Positions 25,549 to 33,824 of a DNA stretch of 44,086 nucleotides are shown in pieces (position 1 is the first letter of the stretch; each line of letters opens with the position of its first letter). This DNA is from Candidatus Ornithospirochaeta stercoripullorum (lineage in GTDB: Bacteria > Spirochaetota > Spirochaetia > Sphaerochaetales > Sphaerochaetaceae). The stretch is taken from contig JADIMT010000094.1 in assembly GCA_017694595.1 (NCBI GenBank), positions 1 to 44,086 of the forward strand, read 5' to 3'. The notes under the pieces are model-generated. The model did not search any database. It was given only the letters and a program-made list of their open reading frames with translations, and had not been told where the DNA came from. The position numbers and the translations under genes were made by a program.

Positions 25549-26565
25549 ATGCCGGAATATAAAATTACAGGCAGAATGAGACGAATCATCGAATTATCGA
25601 GTCGACTTCAGACCCGTGATCCTGATTCTCTCACAGATGACCTGATTAATAATATAAATAACAGCTCGATTCAGAGGAGAGAAGCCAGAAAGCTGCTCTG
25701 CCCTTCGCATCGTCCAGCTGCGTCAACATTCATAATTCCTGTCACAGGGGGTGCTGTAACAGGATATTATATATCGGATCCGAAGCTGACAGAGCTGACA
25801 GGACTCATACCATTGACAATCTTCTGCCATGGCGGCGGATGGGTCTTTGGAAACATGAACTTCTATTCAATCTTCCTACGTCATCTCTCAGAAGTGACAG
25901 AGACAGCAATCCTCCTGATTGACTATCGTCTCGCTCCAGGCTCAAAGTTCCCCACAGCAGTGGAAGATTGCTATGATGCACTTCTCTGGGCTTATGAAGG
26001 GGCAAAGTACTGGAAAGTCGATCCAGACAGGATATATATAGCCGGGGACAGCGCAGGTGGAAACCTTGCTGCAGTCACAGCCATGCTTGCACGTGACAGG
26101 AAAGGCCCGCAGCTTGCAGGACAGATACTCTTCTACCCTATTACAGACTGCAGGCTGAGAACTCAATCAATGCTGGATCATAAAGACAGTCCCATGCTCA
26201 ATGAGAAGATGCTCTCATTCTATGTGAAGAACTATGCAAGAGAGCCAAAGGACATACTCTCACCAATGTTCTCTCCGCTATTAGCGACAGATCTCTCAAG
26301 ATTACCGCCAGCGCTGATCATCACAGCTGAGTGCGATCCTCTCTCCGATGATGGCAAACTATATGCAGATGCACTCAATCAGGCAGGCACGAAAGCAAAT
26401 GCGCTGATGGCAAAAGGAGCTTTCCATGGCTTCATGCCTTATCGATATGCGACAGGCAGAGCTGAAGGCGAATGTGCAATGAGGCAGTTCATAGCAGGAC
26501 GCCCTGTAGAGAATGTCCAGCTTCTAACAGAGCGCGAACTTAAGAGGCAGAAGCAAAAGTTTTGA
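25549..26565 (+). CDS. Alpha/beta hydrolase, hormone-sensitive-lipase-type esterase
   Basis: 338 residues. The oxyanion motif HGGGW (residues 94-98) and nucleophile Ser168 in GDSAGGN define the HSL (family IV) esterases; the acid Asp in AECDPLSDDG and the His in GAFHGFMPY complete the triad. No signal peptide, so probably cytosolic, acting on short-chain esters or deacetylating sugars. No SD is visible; TATAAC at 25532-25537 or TACGAT at 25537-25542 could place the transcript start within a few nt of the ATG. The vsr-like frame begins at its stop codon. Confidence 0.9.
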   Translation: MPEYKITGRMRRIIELSSRLQTRDPDSLTDDLINNINNSSIQRREARKLLCPSHRPAASTFIIPVTGGAVTGYYISDPKLTELTGLIPLTIFCHGGGWVFGNMNFYSIFLRHLSEVTETAILLIDYRLAPGSKFPTAVEDCYDALLWAYEGAKYWKVDPDRIYIAGDSAGGNLAAVTAMLARDRKGPQLAGQILFYPITDCRLRTQSMLDHKDSPMLNEKMLSFYVKNYAREPKDILSPMFSPLLATDLSRLPPALIITAECDPLSDDGKLYADALNQAGTKANALMAKGAFHGFMPYRYATGRAEGECAMRQFIAGRPVENVQLLTERELKRQKQKF

Positions 26566-26996
26566 CAACAGCAGAGCGTAGCTACACCATGTCGAGAATC
26601 AGGGGCAAAGGCACTTCAATCGAGCTTCTGCTCTCGAAAGCTCTCTGACATCGTGGCCTCAGGTTCAGGAAAAACAGTCCATCAGTCTACGGACATCCAG
26701 ATATCTCTGTTAAGAAATACAAAGTAGCCATCTTCTGCGATGGTGATTTCTGGCATGGCTTCGACTGGGAGAACAGGAAAGAAAGCATCAAGACAAACAG
26801 GGATTACTGGATCCCGAAAATAGAGCGCAACATCGTGAAAGATGCGGAAATCAGCCACACACTGCAAAGTATGGGCTGGACTGTAATCCGCATCTGGGAG
26901 CATGAAATCAGAAATGATCTGCCAGGCACTGCTGATATGATCATCCGCCTGATCAAAGAGAAGAGTAAACCAAAGGCTCAGTACCTGGATAAGTGA
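26562..26996 (+). pseudogene. vsr: Vsr-like mismatch endonuclease, broken by one nonsense codon
   Basis: The frame reads TTAERSYTMSRIRGKGTSIE, then LLLSKAL, a TGA at 26646-26648, then HRGLRFRKN, PDISVKKYKVAIFCDGDFWHGFDW, and MGWTVIRIWEHEI to a TGA at 26994-26996. Vsr proteins have Trp where the internal TGA stands (A-L-W-x-x-G-L), so TGG to TGA is the simplest explanation. The catalytic Asp of PDI and the F-W-H-G core are kept; the zinc-binding Cys/His residues of E. coli Vsr are missing, so it may be a Vsr-like nuclease of a restriction-type system rather than a T:G repair enzyme. It starts at a TTG overlapping the esterase stop, or at the ATG 26589. No dcm-type methylase is nearby. Confidence 0.8.
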
Positions 26997-27279
26997 TTGT
27001 AATGCACGTCTTGCCAAGCAGCACAGTTGCTTTGCCAAATGGCAGCTCTGCACTGTTATCGCTATCGACAGTGAATATAACAGGCCCTGCTTCCACAGTT
27101 CTATCAGTAAGCGTGACAACCTCAACTTCAACACCAAAATATTCAAAGCTGTCACCACTTTCCAGAGTGTACTCAATACTCTCATTTCTATCATCGAAGA
27201 TGCCCGGGGGCAAAAGCCCTGAAACATCACAACCCACGAAAAGAAGTGCAAACATAACCACACATAACACTTTCTTCAT
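26953..27279 (-). CDS. Small predicted lipoprotein
   Basis: 108 residues from the ATG at 27279, which has GGAGG 5 nt upstream; the frame opens earlier (27318) but the signal peptide starts here. The signal MKKVLCVVMFALLFVGC ends in a lipobox with Cys17, so it should be an anchored lipoprotein. The mature part begins DVSGLLPPG and is beta-rich and acidic (SIEYTLESGDSFEYFG, VTLTDRTVEAGP); it may be a small beta-sandwich. No family was recognised. The CxxS-x-LPP start resembles that of the beta-helix lipoprotein at 32666. Its 3' end overlaps the vsr pseudogene by about 44 nt in convergent orientation, which hints that one of the two arrived or decayed later. Confidence 0.7.
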   Translation of the reverse strand: MKKVLCVVMFALLFVGCDVSGLLPPGIFDDRNESIEYTLESGDSFEYFGVEVEVVTLTDRTVEAGPVIFTVDSDNSAELPFGKATVLLGKTCITITYPGTEPLVYSSL

Positions 27280-27424
27280 AAATTCCTCCACAACAAACAG
27301 CTTCACCCTAGATTCCAAACTACATAAGCGCTCTTATAATTCACTTGCCGATCATGCTTGAATAATTACCTCCGCACTCACTTTCTTGCTGCACTAGCCT
27401 ACAAAAGCTGCTATCCTGGCTGAT

Positions 27425-30319
27425 ATGGGAAGTAATCTCGCAAAGGATATCCAAGATGCAGCATATGCCGCTTTCATCGATGCAAAGATTGAGAACAAGA
27501 AAGAACTCCGTCCGATTATCATCGATAACACAGACCGGGAAATATTCCTTTGCGAGATGCTTGGAAAATGCCTGAGGGAATGCCAGACATTCCTGTTCTC
27601 TGTAGCATTCATCAACAGAGGCGGTCTCGAGATGATCCTGCAAGCATTGGCAGAAGCCAGGGATAAAGGAGTCAAAGGAAAAATAATCACGACTGACTAT
27701 CTGACTTTCAGTGAGCCAGAAGCACTGGAAAAGCTCCTATCGCTCAACTCTTTTATCGAAACACGAATAATAACCAATGAAGGTTTCCATACAAAAGGAT
27801 ACTCATTCATCTCTAGAGAGAAGTCTACGATCATAATCGGCAGTTCAAATCTAACGCAGACTGCACTCAAGACAAATCATGAGTGGAACGTAAGCATAAC
27901 ATCCCTTGAATCAGGACAATATTCAGAGGACTTCAATACTGCTTTCAATTTACTCTGGGACAAAGCAACCCCGCTTTCCACTTCATGGCTTACAGAGTAT
28001 AGAAAACGGTATAAAGCCTACCATAATGCACTGAAAAGAGCATCTTTCTCTCTTGAAGAGCATATTGAAACATTCATAACAAAGCCAAATGCCATGCAGA
28101 TAAAAGCTACAGAAGCTCTTCAGAACATCAGGGCACAAGGCAAGAAAAAAGCTCTTATCATTGCAGCAACAGGAACAGGTAAAACATTTCTCAGCTGTTT
28201 TGATGTAAAAGCATATAATCCAAAACGAATGCTTTTCCTTGTCCACAGAGAACAGATACTCAGAAGTGCGGCTGAAAGTTTTGAGAAGATACTTGGTACA
28301 TCTATACGCAATGAAATTGGATATCTCACTGGCAATCAAAAGGATGCGGGCAAGAAATATCTCTTTTCAACTATTGCTATGATGTCAAAAGAGAGTGTAT
28401 TCAAATCCTTCCCTCCAGATTTCTTCGACTACATCATCATAGATGAAGTACACAGAGCTGGAGCACCGTCCTATCAGAGGATCATGGGTTACTTCACACC
28501 TGATTTCCTTTTAGGCATGTCAGCAACTCCTGACAGAACGGATCATTTCAACATCTATAAGCTTTTTGATTACAATATCGCTTGTGATATAAGGCTAAAA
28601 GAAGCAATGGCAAATGATCTGCTCTGTCCATTCCATTACTTTGGAATAACAGACATATTTGTCGATGGTGAACCGCTTGCCGACAATACTGAATTCTCGC
28701 ATCTCGTCTCGATTGAAAGAGTGAAGAACATCATCGAGAAAGCAAAATTCTACGGTCATTCAGGTGATAGAGTAAAAGGTCTTATATTCTGCAGCCGTAA
28801 CAAAGAAGCGGAAGAACTTTCTGCACTAATGAATGAGCAAGGACTACGGACGCGAGCTGTCTCGGGAGAGACTCCCATGGATAAGAGGATGGAATATGCA
28901 GACAGATTACAAACTGACGAGAACAATGATAAAGTTCTCGATTATCTGATTTCTGTTGATATCTTCAATGAAGGCGTCGATATGCCCCTCGTGAATCAGA
29001 TCATTATGCTCCGCCCTACCGAATCCGCCATCATCTTCACGCAACAGCTTGGCAGAGGCTTGAGAAAAGCACATGGCAAAGAGTTTGTCGTGGTCCTCGA
29101 TTTCATCGCGAATTATGACAAAAACTACCTCATTCCTATTGCGCTTTCAGGGGACACATCATACAACAAAGACAATCTCAGGCGAGATGCCACAGAAGGA
29201 ACTCGCACTATTCCAGGCTGCTCGACAATAGACTTTGATCCAATTGCAAGAGATATGATCTACAGGAAAATTGATGAAGCAAATTTCTCAAATAAAGCTT
29301 TCCTGAAGGACCAATACATTGAATTGAAAAATAAGCTTGGAAGGATTCCAACGCTTAGAGATTTCCGAGAAGACAACACAATCGATACTCAACGATACGT
29401 AAATGAATTTGGTTCGTATTACAATTTCTTACAATATGCTGAGCCCAATGTAATACCAAAGTTATCAGATCAAGAATCCAGAGAACTTGTTTATATCTCA
29501 CATAGTTTCTCAGATGGAAAACGAGACAATGAGCTAAGAATATTGCAAGAAATTCTTGAAACCAAAGATTTCAATGCTGCGGACAGTTTTCCTGCATATA
29601 CTGCAAACAAACAGGGGCATCTGTTAAATGATTCTGTCATCGCTAACCTATCTACAGCATTTGCAAAGACACAGGAACAGAAAACCAAATATAAAGACTG
29701 CGCTATCATTGACAGAACTTACGGAAAACTGACCCACTCGTTCAGACAAATGCTCGATAACCCTGTATTCTGTACACAGCTGAAAGATATAATTGAAGAC
29801 GGCTTGTGCAGAAACAATGAACGCTATAGCAACAGATACAAAGATACTGCTTTTGTACTCTTTCAGAAGTATACATATGAAGATGTATGCCGTCTGCTTT
29901 GCTGGAAACAGAATATACCTGCATTGAATATCGGTGGATATAAATATGATGAAGAAACTAAAACGCTCCCCGTATTCATAAACTATGAAAAAGAGCCAGA
30001 TGCAATAAAATATGAGGATAAATTCCTCTCACATTCTGAAATCATAGCTTTTTCAAAGAAACCAAGGGATACAGAATCTGAAGATGCGAGACATATCTAC
30101 AAACTTACAGACTCTGATAAAGATAACAGGATCTATCTCTTTGTACGCAAAAACAAAGATGACAAAGGCAGTCAGGAATTTTACTTTCTTGGTGAAATAC
30201 AAGCTATTGGTGCACCTGTTCCTGTCATCGTCGAAGGCAAGAAGGCTTTTGAGATCTGTTACAAGCTTGAAACTCCTGTCAGAAATGATATTTATGACTA
30301 CATCACATCTTCTCTCTGA
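27425..30319 (+). CDS. PLD nuclease-SF2 helicase-DUF3427 fusion protein
   Basis: 964 residues. Residues about 30-200 form a phospholipase D-like domain with one HxK motif (FHTKGYSF, His122/Lys124) followed by GSSNLT. Residues about 225-590 are a superfamily-2 helicase: Walker A AATGTGKT (Lys253), DEVH box (340-343), GMSATPDRTD, and motif VI QQLGRGLRK. The rest (about 600-964) matches the DUF3427 C-terminal half, with NKLGRIPTLRDF and FFVRKNK-like segments near the end. One HxK implies dimerisation for catalysis. Such proteins are often found in defence islands. The AIPR gene follows after 56 nt. The start lacks an SD; a weak TATCCT ends 7 nt before it. Confidence 0.88.
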   Translation: MGSNLAKDIQDAAYAAFIDAKIENKKELRPIIIDNTDREIFLCEMLGKCLRECQTFLFSVAFINRGGLEMILQALAEARDKGVKGKIITTDYLTFSEPEALEKLLSLNSFIETRIITNEGFHTKGYSFISREKSTIIIGSSNLTQTALKTNHEWNVSITSLESGQYSEDFNTAFNLLWDKATPLSTSWLTEYRKRYKAYHNALKRASFSLEEHIETFITKPNAMQIKATEALQNIRAQGKKKALIIAATGTGKTFLSCFDVKAYNPKRMLFLVHREQILRSAAESFEKILGTSIRNEIGYLTGNQKDAGKKYLFSTIAMMSKESVFKSFPPDFFDYIIIDEVHRAGAPSYQRIMGYFTPDFLLGMSATPDRTDHFNIYKLFDYNIACDIRLKEAMANDLLCPFHYFGITDIFVDGEPLADNTEFSHLVSIERVKNIIEKAKFYGHSGDRVKGLIFCSRNKEAEELSALMNEQGLRTRAVSGETPMDKRMEYADRLQTDENNDKVLDYLISVDIFNEGVDMPLVNQIIMLRPTESAIIFTQQLGRGLRKAHGKEFVVVLDFIANYDKNYLIPIALSGDTSYNKDNLRRDATEGTRTIPGCSTIDFDPIARDMIYRKIDEANFSNKAFLKDQYIELKNKLGRIPTLRDFREDNTIDTQRYVNEFGSYYNFLQYAEPNVIPKLSDQESRELVYISHSFSDGKRDNELRILQEILETKDFNAADSFPAYTANKQGHLLNDSVIANLSTAFAKTQEQKTKYKDCAIIDRTYGKLTHSFRQMLDNPVFCTQLKDIIEDGLCRNNERYSNRYKDTAFVLFQKYTYEDVCRLLCWKQNIPALNIGGYKYDEETKTLPVFINYEKEPDAIKYEDKFLSHSEIIAFSKKPRDTESEDARHIYKLTDSDKDNRIYLFVRKNKDDKGSQEFYFLGEIQAIGAPVPVIVEGKKAFEICYKLETPVRNDIYDYITSSL

Positions 30320-30321
30320 TT

Positions 30322-30354
30322 AAGATCTTGAGCCCTAGATCAAGTTGTGATCTA
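30322..30354. promoter_or_regulatory. Dyad-symmetric sites between the helicase and AIPR genes
   Basis: Just after the helicase stop lies the palindrome AAGATCTT (30322-30329), then a perfect 7-bp inverted repeat TAGATCA-agttg-TGATCTA (30336-30354). The AIPR SD (AGAGG) starts about 12 nt later. There is no T-tract, so it is not a normal terminator. It could be an operator for an AIPR promoter, a hairpin setting the ratio of the two proteins, or a processing site. Confidence 0.45.
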
Positions 30355-30375
30355 ATCTCTAAAAAAGAGGTCACA

Positions 30376-32136
30376 ATGGCAAATAAAAGCGTAGAAACAA
30401 AAGAATTTTTTGATAATCTCATAAAAAGAGAGCAAGAAGACAATGCAGAACTTTTAAAAGGCTTGAAGGATTTCAGTATTTTCACATTTATATGTAATAA
30501 ATATTTCTATTATCCCAATGCGGATGATGAAGCATTATATGCCATTGTTGACGGACCGAACGATGGAAGCATTGATTCAATCTGTCTCGCAGGAGACACT
30601 GACAGCAATCCTATTGAACTTGTACAGACTAAATTCACCAAGGATTTCGATGCAACAGTAGCACAAGGCGAAATTGCAGATATGGCAAAAACTGCCCAAG
30701 CACTGAAACGTCATAAATACAGTCTTTACTCGGAGAAAGTAACTCAACGCTTTACCAATTGCCTCGATGACACAGAGACTGATGACATTGAATTTGTCTA
30801 TTTCACAGCAGCAGTCCCTTCAGAAAAGAAAAAGAAACAAGCCAGAGAGCTTATAATAGGAAACAAAGATAACATACAGATATTCTTTGGTGACGAGATA
30901 ATGTCTCACATTGAATGCGAACTGCAGAAAACAGGGCGTGTTGATTACGGTGAGCTCAGACTGGATAAACCTAAGAATTACCTTGATTACAATGGCAATG
31001 CAATCATTGTTAACATCTCCGCTGAATCTCTCAAGACACTATATGCAAAATATAATCGTTCTTTGCTAGGTTTGAACCTTAGGTATTACATTAGAAACAA
31101 AAGCGTCGATCAAGGATTGAAAGAAACTATAACAAAACATCCTGAAAAGTTCTGGTATCTGAACAATGGATTGGTAATCGCCTGCGAGAAATATACAATG
31201 GATGGGACAATTCTAAAGCTTGAACAGTTCTCAATAGTCAATGGCGGACAGACGACTAACAGGATCTTCAATACTGACTTTGAAGAAGACTTTTACCTTC
31301 CATGCAAAGTTGTGCAAGTATCAACGGCAGATGGAACTCAGAATAAAGTAACAACTCAAGAGATAGCTGTAGCTTCCAACTCCCAGAAACCTATCAAAGC
31401 GAAAGACATTGTAGCGAATAGACAAGAACAGAGGACACTGGAAGGCGCGTTTAAGCAGCTTATACCACCCATTCAATACATCACAAAGAATGGCGATAAA
31501 ATCGATCCTCGTTTCAAAGACAAGAACTCACACTTAACACTCGACCAGCTTGGAAAGATAGCATTAGCTTCTGTCTTGCAAATGCCTTGGACTCGTACAG
31601 GTTTCAAAGATCTCTATGACACAGAGAAGCCTTATTACAATCTTATTTACAATACAAAACGCAACCTGCAGGTTTATGCAGATTTACTGAAGATCGACAA
31701 CTATTACAAATCATTTATCAATAGGAATACAACGACCACCTACCCTGATATAACCCGTAATGCCAGAACGCTTGCATTAGCCTCAATCACTTTCGCATCG
31801 CTCTTAATACAATCTGGAATAAAAACGAACCTGGACAGTCCAGATGAAAAAGCCATTACAAAAGGACTTGTGGAAGAAATACTCAAACTGGATAAGATTA
31901 TCGTCAATAAGCTTGATGATGAAGAAGATACTTTCATCACGCTCTTCATACTCCTTTCTGATGATGTCTTTGCACCATCCTATGAAGCCGCCAAAGATAT
32001 AGATCCAAATCTTGTTGCAAGCAACTACTTGAAGCGATCGGATGTCTACTTCAAAAGCCTAAAGAAATTGAAATCAAAATTATTAAATCATTCCGAACTA
32101 AAAACAATTTCAGAGAAGCTGTTTCGATATAATTAA
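30376..32136 (+). CDS. AIPR (abortive infection phage resistance) family protein
   Basis: 586 residues from the ATG at 30376, which follows AGAGG; the frame is open from 30328 but the first codons cross the dyad. The hallmark AIPR motif FSIVNGGQTTNRIF lies near residue 300, after WYLNNGLVIAC; EIAVASNSQKPIKAKDIVANR also fits the family. The N-terminal 200 residues contain a restriction-endonuclease-like stretch (IELVQTKF near residue 85 with acidic residues before it), so a nuclease fold is plausible but not proved. AIPR proteins occur in anti-phage abortive-infection and restriction-like clusters. Together with the PLD-helicase upstream it forms a likely two-gene defence operon. Confidence 0.87.
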   Translation: MANKSVETKEFFDNLIKREQEDNAELLKGLKDFSIFTFICNKYFYYPNADDEALYAIVDGPNDGSIDSICLAGDTDSNPIELVQTKFTKDFDATVAQGEIADMAKTAQALKRHKYSLYSEKVTQRFTNCLDDTETDDIEFVYFTAAVPSEKKKKQARELIIGNKDNIQIFFGDEIMSHIECELQKTGRVDYGELRLDKPKNYLDYNGNAIIVNISAESLKTLYAKYNRSLLGLNLRYYIRNKSVDQGLKETITKHPEKFWYLNNGLVIACEKYTMDGTILKLEQFSIVNGGQTTNRIFNTDFEEDFYLPCKVVQVSTADGTQNKVTTQEIAVASNSQKPIKAKDIVANRQEQRTLEGAFKQLIPPIQYITKNGDKIDPRFKDKNSHLTLDQLGKIALASVLQMPWTRTGFKDLYDTEKPYYNLIYNTKRNLQVYADLLKIDNYYKSFINRNTTTTYPDITRNARTLALASITFASLLIQSGIKTNLDSPDEKAITKGLVEEILKLDKIIVNKLDDEEDTFITLFILLSDDVFAPSYEAAKDIDPNLVASNYLKRSDVYFKSLKKLKSKLLNHSELKTISEKLFRYN

Positions 32137-32169
32137 GTAATAATATGCATTTATCATCACAGCTGAGAA

Positions 32170-32511
32170 TTAGCTTGCAGGATATAAGAGTTCCCTTAGC
32201 AGTTTTCTATCAAGAAGAAGCTGCCAGGGTTCTTTATCATCTGACAGATCAATATATACATCACATTCTGGATGCAATAATGGTAAAGGCTTTCGGGAGA
32301 ATATAGTTCCGGCATGATTGATTAGAACATAGTTTTCTACGTTACCAATATACCAGCCACCATCACCGCTAGTATCTCTGACTTCATACACATACACATC
32401 AGATGGGACACTTCTGCGATCAACTCGTACATCAATATATCCGGTCTCGATGCCACCAATCACATAAACATCTACAAGCCTATCCAATAAAGAATAAAAA
32501 GACACACACAT
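32170..32511 (-). CDS. LPD28-like small protein
   Basis: 113 residues, acidic. The segment VRVDRRSVPSDVYVYEVRD, then YVLINHAGTIFSRKPLPLL, and the end SDDKEPWQLLLDRKLLRELL fit the pattern R-D-x-x-x-V-P-x-x-x-Y-x-Y-x-x-R ... NHxGT of the large-polyvalent-protein-associated domain LPD28. LPD28 normally occurs on plasmids, conjugative elements and phages of gut bacteria, so this may be cargo of a mobile element. The start lacks an SD and could lie further inside. No function is known. Confidence 0.5.
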   Translation of the reverse strand: MCVSFYSLLDRLVDVYVIGGIETGYIDVRVDRRSVPSDVYVYEVRDTSGDGGWYIGNVENYVLINHAGTIFSRKPLPLLHPECDVYIDLSDDKEPWQLLLDRKLLRELLYPAS

Positions 32512-32620
32512 ATTACTGAGAGTCAGGATAATATCTTACAGAACTTTCGGGGATCCCTTAAAAGCAAAATTCCAAAGGACAAAGGTATGGTTATCTAAAG
32601 GGGATAATCAGAATAAAATT

Positions 32621-32655
32621 CCATCAGAAGCCACTGATTAAGCAGCATCTGATGG
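32621..32655 (-). terminator. Candidate terminator downstream of the beta-helix lipoprotein gene
   Basis: Perfect 8-bp arms CCATCAGA (32621-32628) and TCTGATGG (32648-32655) enclose a 19-nt loop; on the minus strand the stem is followed by AATTTTATT. It lies 10 nt beyond the stop of the leftward lipoprotein gene. The long loop makes it a weak terminator. Confidence 0.45.
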
Positions 32656-32665
32656 ATAGACTATG

Positions 32666-33802
32666 TTATTGCAAGGCAACACCGTTGATTACAATGTTTG
32701 TACCAACGTGATTATCAATCTCTTTTATTGATGAAGCATATGGCTCTGGAATTTCCAAAGTTACTTTATGGTCCGCAGTGCTTGCGACAAATACAGTACG
32801 CTGAGGAACGCCATTAACTTTCCTAGTATCGTCAGCAACGATAATCTCAGTATTCTCTATCGTGCAGGTTGTTGATTCGGGGTATTTACCGTTAGGGCTG
32901 TAATTGTTACCAATGACTATTGTTGCATATGGGCCCATATTTCCGGATCCACTCCATGAATTCGGCTTAGAGAAACGAGCAAAAACGTCTGGATTTCCAT
33001 TTGCATTGCCACCGATGAGAATACTGTTGCGTATTACTGCGTCCTTGCAACCTCTGAGATAGATAGCTTGAGCACCTCCTACGATAGTTGAATTCTCGAC
33101 AACAAGCTCTCCATTGACGTTATAGAAGATTGCAGCTCCATCAGGATCATGGCCATTTTGCACTGTGCTCTCATCAACAGGGATTCCAAGCTCAGAGACT
33201 GTGTTACCAACTTCTATCTTGGAATTGATGATGCTTATATTGATGTCCTGTGCAGGAATTGAAGCGTTTGTACCAACTCCGTAGTAGCCGTATGAGAAGA
33301 TATTGGAATTCTCAATCTTTATAGTTGCATTATTTTCTTGTGCCAAGATTCCGCCCCAGCTTGTATTCAGCGTGACACCATACATTTCAAGAGTCGAATT
33401 CTCGCCAACTGTTAAATCGCAGTATGTCTCATTGGGATTATGAGGTTTCATGTTGTTAATCACGAGAAGTCCATCCCTGAAGATATTGGTACTATCAGCA
33501 GGAACTGTGATATTGTTATTCGAACTCACTACAAGAGTGTGACCATTGAGATCGATTTCCGCAACTCCATCCACCGTAGGAAAACTGAAAGCGGTGTCAG
33601 GGGCAACTTGTACACTGAACTCTATATCGCTTGTGAGTCTGACTTGTCCATATGTGCTTAATGTATCAAGCATATCCTCAATGTTTGATGCATCATATCT
33701 ACTTGTCACGACAGGGGGGGGTAAAACATTTGATGAATCGTTGCAAGAGATTAATGCTACAAACAGCACAATTGAAAGCAATGAAATAATATATTTCTTC
33801 AT
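32666..33802 (-). CDS. Predicted lipoprotein with right-handed beta-helix repeats
   Basis: 378 residues from the ATG at 33802, preceded by AGGAG; the frame opens at 33844. The signal MKKYIISLLSIVLFVALISC ends in a lipobox at Cys20. The mature protein begins NDSSNVLPPP, then repeats short beta-strand units rich in Asn (VVENSTIVGGAQAIYLRG, VIRNSILIGGNANGNPD, TIKIENSNIFSYG) typical of a pectin-lyase-like parallel beta-helix. Such proteins are surface- or periplasm-facing carbohydrate-binding or adhesive lipoproteins; no catalytic residues were recognised. It shares no operon partner except the broken ATPase gene 22 nt upstream. Confidence 0.85.
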   Translation of the reverse strand: MKKYIISLLSIVLFVALISCNDSSNVLPPPVVTSRYDASNIEDMLDTLSTYGQVRLTSDIEFSVQVAPDTAFSFPTVDGVAEIDLNGHTLVVSSNNNITVPADSTNIFRDGLLVINNMKPHNPNETYCDLTVGENSTLEMYGVTLNTSWGGILAQENNATIKIENSNIFSYGYYGVGTNASIPAQDINISIINSKIEVGNTVSELGIPVDESTVQNGHDPDGAAIFYNVNGELVVENSTIVGGAQAIYLRGCKDAVIRNSILIGGNANGNPDVFARFSKPNSWSGSGNMGPYATIVIGNNYSPNGKYPESTTCTIENTEIIVADDTRKVNGVPQRTVFVASTADHKVTLEIPEPYASSIKEIDNHVGTNIVINGVALQ

Positions 33803-33824
33803 TTCAACATCTCCTGACAGAATC

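Noticed and set aside
26646-26648. TGA read as Trp (alternative code or recoding) in the vsr-like gene
   Set aside because: Many intact genes here end in TGA and use TGG for Trp, so a simple nonsense mutation is more likely.
26682-27263. Long minus-strand frame opposite the vsr relic and lipoprotein gene
   Set aside because: It is the antisense of a recognisable Vsr coding sequence and overlaps the lipoprotein gene; no family features.
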